From the NCBI GenBank assembly GCA_947311845.1, contig CAMZMU010000052.1:138709733-138773732 (forward strand): a DNA stretch of 64,000 nucleotides, given 5' to 3'. Source of the stretch: Poa pratensis (Eukaryota > Streptophyta > Magnoliopsida > Poales > Poaceae). The notes under the pieces were generated by a model that had not been told where the DNA came from, ran no database searches, and worked only from the letters and a program-made list of their open reading frames with translations. Numbering within the stretch: position 1 is the stretch's first letter; the number at the start of each line of letters is the position of its first letter. A program made the translations under genes and the position numbers. Below are positions 9,655-20,882 of the stretch, one piece after another.

Positions 9655-10734
9655 TGTCGTGGTGGGATCACGGCAGATGCCATAGGTATGGCTAAGATGG
9701 GGCCGAATGGTCGTTGGGGGAATCCGGGGAGGGTTTATGCACCCAAGAAGTGCACAAGCAAGAACACGCAAGAAACCGCAAGAACATGAACGAGAAAACA
9801 AGAAACCAAGAACACAAAGCACACCACGATGTACCCTGCTACGGGGCCCTCTTGGGGAGGTAACACCCCTACTGCAGCACTATCCTACTCGGTGTATATC
9901 TCTTGGGGACACGTACAAGCTGCTCCTCGAGCTGTGTGATGATACAATGGTGAGAACTTGAGGTAAAAGATGGAGCTACAACGGGGGGAAAGGGAACTCC
10001 GAGCTCTCTCTGCTTGAATCCGGGGTTCCTCTCTGTATATCCTTCTCTCCCTTGGTTTATCGATCCTCAAGCAGGAGGGGGGTGAAGCCCACTATATAGG
10101 CCAGCCGAGTTACCGTTGTGCCACTCGCTGAACACTGTAGCCATGCCTCTGCTCTGGTCATCATCGTACTTCTGTCAGGGACAAGACATGGCCTGCCCAT
10201 CCCTGCTGCATAACGGCAGAGCTAGCATGTCTCCTCTGACAGAGACAGGACATAGCCACGCCGTGCTACCTCGTAGCCTTTTCCCCGGATCTCGCGTGGT
10301 CAGCGGTCAGAGACGTGCAGCCCCGCCGAACCCGGGGCACGCCTCTGCCAGGCTCCGTGACAGACGTTCCCGCGTCAGGCGCTCTTGTACCAGGCAGGAA
10401 GTGACAGGAGCATTGACTCCTGCCCGACCTACGGCCTCCTGCCTTGGTTAGCTCGGGTCTTGCTCCCGTTCCTTACCTCGGATCTTGTACTTAAGATCCG
10501 ACCACCTCGGACATTACTTCCTTCAAGTAGCTTCTCCTACACTCACCATATAAACCATATCACCGAGGTAGTTAGGTTGGCTGAACATAGCTCGGACAGT
10601 GAACCTCGGCCCAGGCCAACGGGATACCTTGGACCCTTCTAGGCCAAGATAGGTCGGCCCTTTCCGTACCTCGGCATATCTTTAAACTCATCTTATGCCA
10701 AGCCTTGACCCTACCCGGGGGTAGCCCCCCGACA
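9655..10734 (-). repeat. Element D 3' LTR
   Basis: On the minus strand it starts TGTCGGGGGGCTACCCCCGG and ends CCACGACA, so it has TGTCG...CGACA ends and is 1,080 bp long. It is preceded on its own strand by a purine-rich GGACTAA before the sequence runs into the assembly gap. The second LTR of this element is not in the window. No gene lies inside. Confidence 0.75.
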
Positions 10735-10742
10735 TTAGTCCC

Positions 10743-10755
10743 NNNNNNNNNNNNN
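10743..10755. other. Assembly gap (13 N)
   Basis: Thirteen N bases separate the internal 3' end of element D from a chromovirus pol fragment that starts in mid-gene. The real missing length is unknown and could hold the left LTR and 5' internal part of a chromovirus copy. Confidence 1.
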
Positions 10756-12056
10756 GACCCCTTATTCAATCCACCCCGGCGGAACCAAAATGTACCAAGA
10801 CCTTCGAGAAAGATTTTGGTGGCATGGAATGAAGCGAGAGATTGGTTCATTCGTAGCCAAGTGTGACATCTGCCAGCGAGTTAAGGCTGAACATCAGCGA
10901 CCCGCTGGATTGCTTCAACCTTTGAAAATTCCCGAGTGGAAGTGGGATGAGATTGGAATGGATTTTATTACCGGACTTCCAAGATCCAACCGAGGCCATG
11001 ATTCAATCTGGGTCATCGTTGATCGACTGACCAAGGTTGCCCACTTTGTTCCTGTCAAGACCACTCATACCGGAGCTCAGTTAGCAGACCTGTATATTTC
11101 CAGAATAGTGAGCCTGCATGGTGTGCCTAAGAAGATTGTATCTGATAGAGGCACGCAATTCACCTCAAGATTCTGGAAATCCCTTCATGAAGCCCTCGGA
11201 ACCAAGTTAGCATTTAGCACAGCTTATCATCCCCAGACCGATGGCCAAACTGAGCGAGTGAACCAGATATTGGAGGACATGCTTCGCGCATGTGTTCTAT
11301 CCTATGGTTCCAAGTGGGAAGATTGTCTTCCGTTTGCAGAGTTCTCGTACAACAACAGTTATCAGTCTAGTCTGCAAATGGCCCCTTTTGAAGCCCTTTA
11401 CGGCAAGAAGTGTCGTACACCCCTGAATTGGTCCGATACCGGAGAAGCAAATTGTTCGGACCAGATACCCTCCGTGAAGCTGAAGAGCAAGTTCAGCTTA
11501 TTCGTGAACGCCTCAAAACTGCCCAATCCCGTCAGAAGAGTTACGCTGACACCAAGCGCCGTGACCTCACTTCACGTCGGAGATTATGTTTATCTCCGAG
11601 TGACACCCCTCAAGGAATGCAGCGTTTCCATGTCAAAGGAAAGTTAGCGCCAAGGTATATTGGACCCTTCAAGGTCATTGCTCGTCGAGGAGAAGTATCC
11701 TATCAGCTGGAGTTACCCCAGGAGTTAGGAGATTATCATGATGTCTTCCACATTTCCTTGCTCCGGAAGTGTCTTGAAGTTCCTGACCAGCCTGATGTTT
11801 TCAAAAACATCGACCACCTCTCCATCGACCTGAACCAAGACCTGACTTATCGTGAGAGACCTCTCAAAATTCTCGAAGAAGATGTTCGTGTTACCCGAAG
11901 ACGTGCGATCAAGTTTTACAAAGTCCAGTGGACTAACCACTCTGAAGAAGAAGCAACTTGGGAACGCGAAGATTATCTTCGAAGCGAATTCCCAGACCTC
12001 CTTAAAACCAAGCCTAGCAAATCTCGGGACGAGATTTATTTTAAGGGGGGAAGGAT
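10756..12056 (+). pseudogene. Chromovirus pol fragment: integrase and chromodomain (truncated copy)
   Basis: It opens directly after the assembly gap inside the integrase zinc region and repeats 26780-28082 closely. Visible parts are the CDICQ end of the HHCC finger, core aspartates in [11 protein letters not shown] and SDRGTQF, the glutamate in DGQTERVNQ, and a C-terminal chromodomain with [20 protein letters not shown] near 11920-11980. A small indel near 11450 shifts frame between integrase core and C-terminal part; the right copy shifts at a neighbouring but different point. It ends in a purine run (TTTAAGGGGGGAAGGA) just before the LTR at 12057. Confidence 0.85.
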
Positions 12057-15000
12057 TGTAACATCCCAAAATATTATCAATATTATATTCCAAAAATGAG
12101 AGCCAACAAAAACTTTTGTTGTTTATTGTGTGTTGATTGCTTCTTGTTACTTAAGTTGTTTGTCTTGTTGTGTGTGTTGCTTGCTCTATGAACACTTGAA
12201 GAAAAAGTAGAAAACAAAATAAAGTTATAAAGAAAGCAAGAGAAGGAAAAATAAAAGTGACAAGTTGTCACATGAAATTCTTCAAGTGACAAACTCAATT
12301 AATTTCAAACCAAAGTCAGTGGAGTTGTAATGTAAACACTCCCATTTTGATTCTTACTACTTTCCCTCTTCAATGCTATTTTTAAAACTAATTTTAAAAT
12401 TGTAAAGTAAAATCAATTTGAAATAAACCAATTACCAAATTCAAAACCCTATGAAAGAAAATGATGCAAAACATTTTATTTTGCAAAGCCAATTTTTGTG
12501 GAGCTTCTACATGTTATGGGGAGGCCCCACAATTATTTGCAAATTTTTCTAAAATGTTTAAGTGCCCCAATTAAATCCCAGAAAAGCTTCTGGATATTAA
12601 AAAGAAACTGGAAAATAAAAGAAAAGAAGAAGCAGGGGGCTTTCTGCAAAAGTGTCGTCGACTTCAACCCCGACGACCATCGCCGTGTCGCCGCGCGTGC
12701 TCGCCGTTTCCGCGCTCCCCAGGCCCCCCTGGCCGCGCTCTCCCTCGCTCCCGTGCCTCTGCAGCCGCGGCGCCGCAGAGGAGAGCAGTTACGCCGTCCC
12801 TCGCCTCGATTCCACTCCAGCGTCGCCGTGGCGAGCTCGCCGTCGTCGACCCAAATTGGCCCAGCTCGCTGCTCCCGACACGCCGCGCTTGGCCGAGACC
12901 TTCTAGAACATGTCCGGACCCCGGTGAACGCCTAGTCTCCACGTCCCTCGCACCGCCGCGTCGGATTGGGGAGAAATATCTCCGCCGTGCGCCATGGACG
13001 TCGCCGTGCACTCCGTCCACGATGCGCCGGCCCCCGCGCTATAAAACCACCCCGCACCCTCTGGGAACACCACACCACCCCACTCCCTCACTGCCCCCTC
13101 TCGATTTGCCGTGCACCGCCAGGAGGGCGTGCTGTGCCGTAGCCACTGCCGCCGTCGAGGTCCGTCGTGGCCGCGACGCCACACTGCCCCATTCCCTTCT
13201 TCCTGGCCCGTACTCTCTTCCTTAGCATCACCGCACTCACCCCATCCCTTTTCCCCTTTGATCAGTGCCCAGACGCGGCCGTGGAACCTCGCCGGAGTTG
13301 CTGTCCGTGGCCAAGGAAGACGGAGACCTCGCCGCCGACGAACCACTCCGTCCCAGCAAGCAGGACTCGGCCAGAAGCTTCCCCACGCCGCCGTCGATTC
13401 GCATCACCACCTCGACCTCCCGAGCCCTCTAGGTGAGGTTTTGCCCAACCTCGCCGTCGCCGGAGCCACGGCGCCGCCCAGAAATGGTCGTCGCCGATGG
13501 TTTCGTTGCGGGCCGTTGGATCTCCATCCAACGGTAGCGTACCGCTTCGATTAGAAAAGAAAGAGAGAGAGAGACTGACGGGCGGGCCCCGCTCGTCAGG
13601 TTTTTAATCTTTTTCCCGCGCGCGCTGTGTCGCTGCCATGTAGGCCCCACTGGTCAGAGATTTAAACATTATCCATAACTGGATTTCTCTGTTTAAAATG
13701 GAAATATGAAATCAGTACTGATCCAACTTTGAAATTCAATATCTCAAGATTTAGGAATCCAAATAAATCAAACTCAATTGTTCTGAAAGCTTATGAAATT
13801 GTTTAACCAACCCAATTGGATTCATTCCATTTAATTAAATAAATAAAAAGTATTATTAAAAATACTACAGAAGGTTTAAATTCTAAACTTGTTTGTTTCT
13901 GATACTCTGTTAGTCCAAATAATTCCAAACCAATTTTGTTAGCTTAGTACTGCCTTGTATTAGCTTCCCTAATTTTGGTAGAATTAATTGTGCAGTAGGA
14001 TTTGTTTAGTACAATTGAAGTTTAAACACCCTCTGCACTCAAACATTTAAATATGATAATTGGTTAACCCAAATGAATTAGGACCAATTTTGTTAGATCA
14101 CATTTAGCCATGTTTAGTCACCCCTAAAAGGATTTAATTTTTGAAGCAATAGAATTTAAATGGTAGCCAAAACTTGATTATAAGCTTCTGGATTCAAACA
14201 AATGTGTAGGGAGTTTAGTAACTCAATTGAACCAAATCAAATTGTGTTGTCTTCTACACATCAGTAGCTTTCCATAGAATTTTAGTTTGTATTTTTGTGA
14301 CCAACAGAACTCAAGTTATTGAATTAAACATGTTCCACAAGTTTCTGCCATAATTTGAACATAAAAAATGATGTTTAATTCAATTATTTTGAAACCAAAT
14401 TGTATGGTTTGATGTGTGCAGTAGCTATGTGTGATGTTCATGATTGTTGTGTTGAGATGATTGCTTGTATAGCTTAGTGATTGTTTGCATTGTTTGTTTA
14501 TTAATTAGACGAGAACGTTGTCGGATATATCGAGGAAGGAGAGTTTGCTGAAATTGAAGAACAAGAGCAAGATCACTTTGCCAAGCAAGGCAAGCTATTC
14601 TCTGAGCTTGCACTACAAACATATGCATCTACTTTCATAACATGTTTTACTCTCAAAGCAAGATTTATAAAACCCATTTCAAAAGTATATGGATATTATT
14701 TTGCCACCCTATGTAGTAGCTTATATAAAACTTTAGGATGGGAAACAATGTTGTTATTCAAAACTCCTTTGAAATTTCTTGTGTGGTTATGGAATGCCGA
14801 GATGTCGGTGTTGGAATGGAGAAGTGGAAAAATGGTGATGTTTATGAAAAATGCACAGTGTCCTAGTACTATGGCAACCAATCCTACCCTGTGCGACCAC
14901 ATTTACCATATATGGGAAAAGGCTTAGTCATGTAGTTTGCTCTTATTAGTATGGGATACCTCATCAACGGAGATGACTCCGTTATGCATGAGGGGATGGT

Positions 15001-16021
15001 CCGAGGACCTACCCCCTGACCCGGGTCCTCACACAAGATGGTGGGGAGGATAGAAGGTTCCACCATAAACCGCCGGACAAAACTATGAGTCCTCACACTT
15101 AGGGTTTCTGACGGGAAACTGGACTGGGTGTCGATGGAAAGTGTCATATGGGAAGGATCCTATACTAGCATGAGCAAATAAGAGGCTATGGCCGGCGGCT
15201 TACTTCGCATACACCTGGTATGGCGAGACGTGGCAGACACGATGAGTTGCCGGATGGATGTGGGTTAAAAGCGTGCTACCTCTGCAGAGTGTTAAAAACT
15301 ATTCGAATAGCCGAGTCCTCGGATATGGACAATTGGGAGACTGTCCTAAGACCTTGTGCAAGTTTTTAAAAGACTTTGAGTTTTAAAAGAAAATGAAGTG
15401 GAGAATGTTTCCTACACCTATACCAACGGATCGGTATGAGGTGGTTGGATGAAAGTGGACCATGACGGGCTATGGTCGGAAAAAGGAGGAGTTTTGGAGA
15501 AACAGATAAAATGGTGACTTCTTTAAAAGTGTTATAAAACTCTTCTTACCTTTTTCAATAAAGATATAGAGATGTTTTAAATAAGTAAAAGTTGTCAACT
15601 AAAATAAAACTGGTGCATACTCATGTTGGGGTAGTTTGCGAGTACATTCAAATGTACTCATATTGGTTTCGTCCCTGGCTATTGACCTAGCCAGACTACG
15701 AGGAGGAGCACTACGCCGAGCAGGAGTATGGCGACTTCTACGCCAACTAAGGATCTCCACAAGTCAGCTGCCTGTCGGGTTGTCATCGTTAGAATATGAT
15801 GTCTACTACGCCGTAGCTTCCGCTGATATTTTGGTTTGGCCCTGAAGGCACCTATGTAAGAACTTGGTCTAAATGACCATTTATGTAAGACTTTTATTCG
15901 GTACTGTAATGGATGTAAACTTTGGTATCCAATTCGGATTATGTGCAACGACAGACTGATCACGGGATCGTTGTGTTAAGCATAATCGGGTATTTCGGAC
16001 AGCTAGTCCGGGGTCCCCACA
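12057..16021 (+). repeat. Chromovirus E LTR (left/shared)
   Basis: It starts TGTAACATCCCAAAA after a purine run and ends GGGGTCCCCACA, followed by a tRNA-iMet primer site, and is 3,965 bp long. The last 1.6 kb is almost the same as in the right LTR; the GC-rich middle (about 12650-13560) is much more diverged. Frames in that middle, including Arg/Pro-rich ones on both strands, have no recognisable domains and are treated as chance. Confidence 0.9.
13040..13046 (+). promoter_or_regulatory. Candidate LTR TATA box, chromovirus left LTR
   Basis: TATAAAA follows a GC-rich block (CCCCCGCGC). The right LTR has TATAAA at the matching place (29056-29061), which supports it as the LTR promoter. Confidence 0.55.
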
Positions 16022-16025
16022 GACT

Positions 16026-16037
16026 TGGTATCAGAGC
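16026..16037 (+). other. Primer-binding site (tRNA-iMet)
   Basis: TGGTATCAGAGC is the classic complement of the plant initiator tRNA-Met 3' end, four bases after the LTR end. A leader of about 280 bp without a gene follows, up to the ATG at 16321. Confidence 0.9.
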
Positions 16038-16320
16038 CATCCTGACTTTAGGAAACCTTAGTTAGCATGGTCGTTTGTCAAATGTTACAAAAGATGAATT
16101 TCTAAAAAGAAAGGAATGAAGTATTTTCGAAAATTGCTTATCTCCAATCCTCTTACTTATGCAAAATTTTACTCTCATTAAATGTTATATTTTCCTTTGT
16201 ATCCCTAAAATTTTGCACACCTCTCATTAAGCTTAAAATTTGACTCACTTGTTGCCTACTATATTAAAATTTTGATACACTTGTCACCTAACTAACTTAA
16301 AATTTTGCTTAAAATTTGTA

Positions 16321-17170
16321 GATGGCACTCCATTGGACTGAGTTCGTTCAGCTTGAGAAGGACAGCAAGCTGACGTTTGAGAGGGACTTGTTCGAGTTGA
16401 CCAAACTGTTAGGTCGCCCCGCTCCAGAGTTTGAGGGAGCTCAGTTGATGTTCACGGTGTCGGAAGGCTGAGCTGGCTCATCAGGTCGTCAGTTCGCAGG
16501 AACATCAAGTCTCCCAGTTCCAGGACGCTCATCTTCACCACCAAGGAGGCCACTGGGTTGATGGTCTCTGTACTGCTACACAGAGGATGCTAGCCCGACT
16601 TTGTGAGGAGCACAAGGCGGAGTTAGTAGACTCCCGTTTCCGGTTCTACGGGAGGCGCAACTGCGATGGACACCCTACTCCTTCACCTTACCACCCGATG
16701 TTTGGGAGCTACATCATGGACATGGAGATCTTACTTCAGTGCACTCAGGATGATCTGTTGCGCACTAGGATTCAGCTCCACTTGACCGCGAGTCGCTCGT
16801 TGAGCTTCGCGAGAACGAGGTGAAGCTGATGGAGGAGAAGGTCGCTCTTCTCAGGAAGAGGGCCCAGCTGAGGAAGACTATCGTGAAGCTCCGCACGAAG
16901 GTGGCAGAGCAGGACGGCTGATTGAGGATCTAGAGCACCATACTGACGAGATGGAGGAGGAGGGCGAGGATCTCCGCAAGGAGAACGACGCTTTCCTCAG
17001 TGACGATGATGACTTCGTGGAGGAGATGGACTGTGAGGAGGAGGATGATGAGGAGGAGTTAGTTGACGAGGAGGAGGAGCCACTCGAGCAGTTCTCGAGG
17101 AGGAGGATCCCGAGGAGCCACCTACCAGTCAGATGCTGACGTGTTAGAGCTGGAGGTTCCACCTCAGTAG
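16321..17170 (+). pseudogene. Extra upstream frame of chromovirus E (coiled-coil, acidic), first copy
   Basis: The start MALHWTEFVQLEKDSKLTFE is followed by several frameshifts and a stop. Its C-terminal half can be read from the second copy as a coiled coil rich in Lys/Glu followed by an acidic tail with runs of Glu and Asp. The stop is at 17168-17170. Some grass Tekay-type elements (RIRE3/RIRE8, from memory) have an extra frame before gag, and this fits. Function unknown. This copy is inactive; most of it is repeated at 18476-19271. Confidence 0.6.
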
Positions 17171-18475
17171 GCGAGTGACTTGATCACTACCGCAGGATTA
17201 GGTTGACCCCCTATAGCTAGTCGAGTCGTAGTAGTGGTTCTTTTGGAAACCAGATGCTATGTATCTAGATGTAAGGTGATGTTGTAAGCTTGATGTTGTA
17301 AGCTTGTTGTTGATGTGAACTCTTGATGTGATGTTGGTAATATATAAGTATGTTTGTCTTGTTTAAATCTGTGTGAAATATTTTCATATAAATCTTAAAT
17401 TAATCAACCACTTGCGAGATCGTCTTTTCCCTTAGTCGAACTTTTCTTGCCTTGCCTCTTATACCCGGTGTGCTTCAGGATGCCGCCCCGTCGCGACAAT
17501 ACGGGAGGATCAGGATCAGCACCACCACCACCGGACCCAACCCCCGCCCAACTTCTCGCGCTTATCATGGAGGAACGTGAAATGCCGGCAGGAGCGCCAG
17601 GCTCATCTCGTTGCCCTGCAACAACTCGCAGCCGCCTATAACAACAACAATAACAACAACAACAACACAACAATGGTGGCAATGGCAATGAGAACCAGCG
17701 ATCCACCTTAGGCGATTTCAGAAGACCAACCCACCCACCTACTCCAAGGGACTTCACCCACTAGAAGCCGATGATTGGCTTCGCACCATCGACAATAATC
17801 TGAAGTTGCTGCTGTGGGGGAGAAATGAGAAAGTGCTGTATGCAACCCACTATCTCGCTGGACCTGCAAGAGCTTGGTGGGAAACTACCAAGCTCTCCAG
17901 CAGCTGGTCATGTCATCAACTGGGCTGAGTTCCAGGAGAAGTTCCGCAAGAAGCATATTCCCAGTGGACTTATTGAGAGGAAGAAGGATGATTCCGCAAA
18001 CTGAGGCAGGGAAGTAGAGATGTGGTCGGTTATCTGATGAGTTTACCGACTTATCTCGGTATGCTCCTGATGACACCGACAAAGAAGAGAAGAAGATGGA
18101 GCGTTTCATGAGTGGACTCATGATGAACTTCAGTGTGCTCTGGTTATCCATGACTTCCGTGATCTGGAGTCACTTGTGGACAAAGCCATCCAGCTGGAGA
18201 CCAAGCGCAAGTCGATGTATGAAGGTCGCAAGAGGAGGATGAATGCTCAGGAAGGTTCGAGCAGCCAGAAACTCGTATCTTTCAGCAAACCAGGCCTGCC
18301 TATCGTCCACCCCAAGCCCACGCCCAATTACCCTAACCGCCCAAACAACTTCAACCGCCCCAATGACAATAACCGTCCCGGAGGAAACTTCAACAACTTC
18401 ACCGCAATCCCAATGTGATCTGCTTTGAATGCGGCAACAAGGGTCACTACTCCAAGAATGTCCACAATCCGAGAG
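16385..18475 (+). repeat. Internal tandem duplication, unit 1
   Basis: The unit begins GACTTGTTCGAGTTGACCAA and runs through most of the extra frame, the spacer, gag and the CCHC knuckle. It is repeated at 18476-20592 with an offset of 2,091 bp at the start. The join at 18471-18476 (GAGAGG) shares a short word with both parental ends, which suggests a microhomology-based event. Confidence 0.85.
17480..18475 (+). pseudogene. Chromovirus gag, first copy (broken)
   Basis: It opens MPPRRDNTGGSGSAPPPPDP and has the same order as the second copy: Pro-rich N terminus, Asn repeat, capsid-like region, Pro/Asn-rich tail, and a zinc knuckle CFECGNKGHYSK whose final Cys is disrupted. Many one- or two-base indels break the frame. 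It ends at the duplication join, where the sequence jumps back to the extra frame. A spacer of about 310 bp (17171-17479) with repeated GTTGTAAGCTTG words and a splice-acceptor-like CTTCAG separates it from the extra frame. Confidence 0.7.
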
Positions 18476-19271
18476 GACTTGTTCGAGTTGACCAAGCTGT
18501 TAGGTCGCCCCGCTCCAGAGTTTGAGGGAGCTCAGGTTGATGTTCACGGTGTCGGAAGGCTGAGCTGGCTCATCAGGTCGTCAGTTCGCAGGAACATCAA
18601 GTCTCCCAGTTCCAGGACGCTCATCTTCACCACCAAGGAGGCCACTTGGGTTGATGGTCTCTGTACTGCTACACAGAGGATGCTAGCCCAACTTTGTGAG
18701 GAGCACAAGGCGGAGTTAGTAGACTCCCGTTTCCGGTTCTACGGGAGGCGCAACTGCGATGGACGCCCTACTCCTTCACCTTACCACCGATGTTTGGGAG
18801 CTACATCATGGACATGGAGATCTTACTTCAGTGCACTCAGGATGATCTGTTGCGCACTAGGATTCAGCTCCACTTCGGCTGCGAGTCGCTCGTTGAGCTT
18901 CGCGAGAACGAGATGAAGCTGATGGTGGAGAAGGTTGCTCTTCTCAGGAAGAGGGCCCAGCTGAGGAAGACTATGTGAAGCTCCGCACGAAGGTGGCAGA
19001 GCAGGACGGGCTGATTGAGGATCTAGAGCACCATACTGACGAGATGGAGGAGGAGGGCGAGGATCTCCGCAAGGAGAACGACGCTTTCCTCAGTGACGAT
19101 GATGACTTCGTGGAGGAGATGGATTGTGAGGAGGATGATGATGAGGAGGAGTTAGTTGACGAGGAGGAGGAGCCACTCGAGGCACTTCTCGAGGACGAGG
19201 AGGAGGATCCCGAGGAGCCAGCCTACCAGTCAGATGCTGACGTGTTAGAGCTGGAGGTTCCACCTCAGTAG
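18476..19271 (+). pseudogene. Extra upstream frame, second copy (5' truncated)
   Basis: It lacks the original start because the duplication begins inside the frame. The C-terminal part (18975-19271) is open: a coiled coil with EQDGLIEDLEHHTDEMEEEG, then an acidic tail full of Asp/Glu runs ending LELEVPPQ. Upstream, single-base losses break it near 18540 and 18978. No enzyme motif is seen. The next 311 bp (19272-19582) is spacer without a gene. Confidence 0.6.
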
Positions 19272-20592
19272 GCGAGTGACTTGATCACTACCGCAGGATT
19301 AGGTTGACCCCCTATAGCTAGTCGAGTCGTAGTAGTCGTTCTTTTGGAAACCAGATGTTATGTATCTTAGATGTAAGGTGATGTTGTAAGCTTGAGGTTG
19401 TAAGCTTGATGTTGTTATGAACTCCTTGATGTGATGTTGTGATATATAAGTATGTTTGTCTTGTTTAAATCTGTGTGAAATATTTTCATATAAACCTTAA
19501 ATTAATCAACCACTTGAGAGATCATCATTTCCCTTAGTCGAACTTTTCTTTGCCTTGCCTCTTATACCCGGTGTGCTTCAGGATGCCGCCCCATCGCGAC
19601 AATACGGGAGGATCAGGATCAGCACCACCACCACCGGACCCAACCCCCGCCCAACTTCTCGCACTTATCATGGAGGAACGTGAGAATGCCCGGCAGGAGC
19701 GCCAGGCTCATCTCGTTGCCTTGCAACAACTCGCAGCCGCCTATAACAACAACAACAATAACAACAACAACAACAATGGTGGTAATGGCAATGGCAATGA
19801 GAACCAGCGATCCACCTTAGGCGATTTTCAGAAGACCAACCCACCCACCTACTCCAAGGGACTTCACCACTAGAAGCCGATGATTGGCTTCGCACCATCG
19901 ACAATAATCTTGAAGTTGCTGCTGTGGGAGAAAATGAGAAGGTGCTGTATGCCACCCACTATCTCGCTGGACCTGCAAGAGCTTGGTGGGAAACTACCAA
20001 GACTCTCCAGCCAGCTGGTCATGTCATCAACTGGGCTGAGTTCCAGGAGAAGTTCCGCAAGAAGCATATTCCTTACGGACTCATTGAGAGGAAGAAGGAT
20101 GAGTTCCGCAAACTGAGGCAGGGAAGTAGAGATGTGGTTGGTTATCTGGATGACTTTACCGATTTATCTCGGTATGCTCCTGATGACACCGACAAAGAAG
20201 AGAAGAAGATGGAGCGTTTCATGAGTGGACTCCATGATGAACTTCAGTGTGTTTTGGTTATCCACGATTTCCGTGATCTGGAGTCACTTGTGGACAAGGC
20301 CATCCAGTTGGAGACCAAGCGCAAGTCTATGTATGAAGGTCGCAAGAGGAGGAATGCTCAGGAAGGTTCGAGCAGCCAGAAACCTCGTATCTTTCAGCAG
20401 AACACTAGGCCTGCCTATCGTCCACCCCAAGCTCCACGCCCCAATTACCCTAACCGCCCAAACAACTTCAACCGCCCCAATGACAATAACCGTCCCGGAG
20501 GAAACTTCAACAACTTCACCCGCAATCCAATGTGATCTGCTTTGAATGCGGCAACAAGGGGCACTACTCCAAGGAATGTCCCAATCCAAGAG
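18476..20592 (+). repeat. Internal tandem duplication, unit 2
   Basis: This is the second copy of the unit at 16385-18475. It continues naturally into the rest of gag and the protease, so it holds the original 3' boundary, while unit 1 holds the original 5' boundary. Confidence 0.85.
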
Positions 20593-20882
20593 GAATGTCC
20601 AGCGCCCCAATGCGCCGGCACAGAACAATGGTCAAGGCCGCAATGGAAATGGAAATGGAAATGGCAAGAATGCCGCACCCCGCGGAAATGCTGCTGTTGC
20701 CAAGGGTCGTCTGCACCATATCAATGCTGAAGAAGCTCAGGATGCTCCGGATGTTGTGCTGGGTACGTTCCTTGTCAACTCAGTACCTGCAACTGTTCTG
20801 TTTGATTCTGGTGCTACCCATTCATTTGTTACCCAAGAATTTGTTGCTAAGGGAGGTTTAGTTGAGAGCCTCTTACCCAAAC
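19583..20882 (+). pseudogene. Chromovirus gag-protease, second copy (frameshifted)
   Basis: Gag starts MPPHRDNTGGSGSAPPPPDP, has an Asn repeat near residue 54-65, a capsid region (WWETTKTLQPAGHVINWAEF, FRKKHIPYGLIERKKDEFRK) and a CCHC knuckle CFECGNKGHYSKEC near 20537-20580. The protease follows with its active site VLFDSGATHSFV near 20800-20830. Small indels near 19870 and 20530 shift frame. Solo LTR F interrupts the protease after 20882, and its frame resumes in phase at 24846. Confidence 0.8.

Noticed and set aside
10572..10850. Frame running through the N gap
   Set aside because: It crosses unknown bases and joins two different elements.
12498..13554. Several Arg/Pro-rich frames in the chromovirus LTR middle
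   Set aside because: They come from GC-rich LTR promoter sequence, are not conserved in the right LTR and have no motifs.
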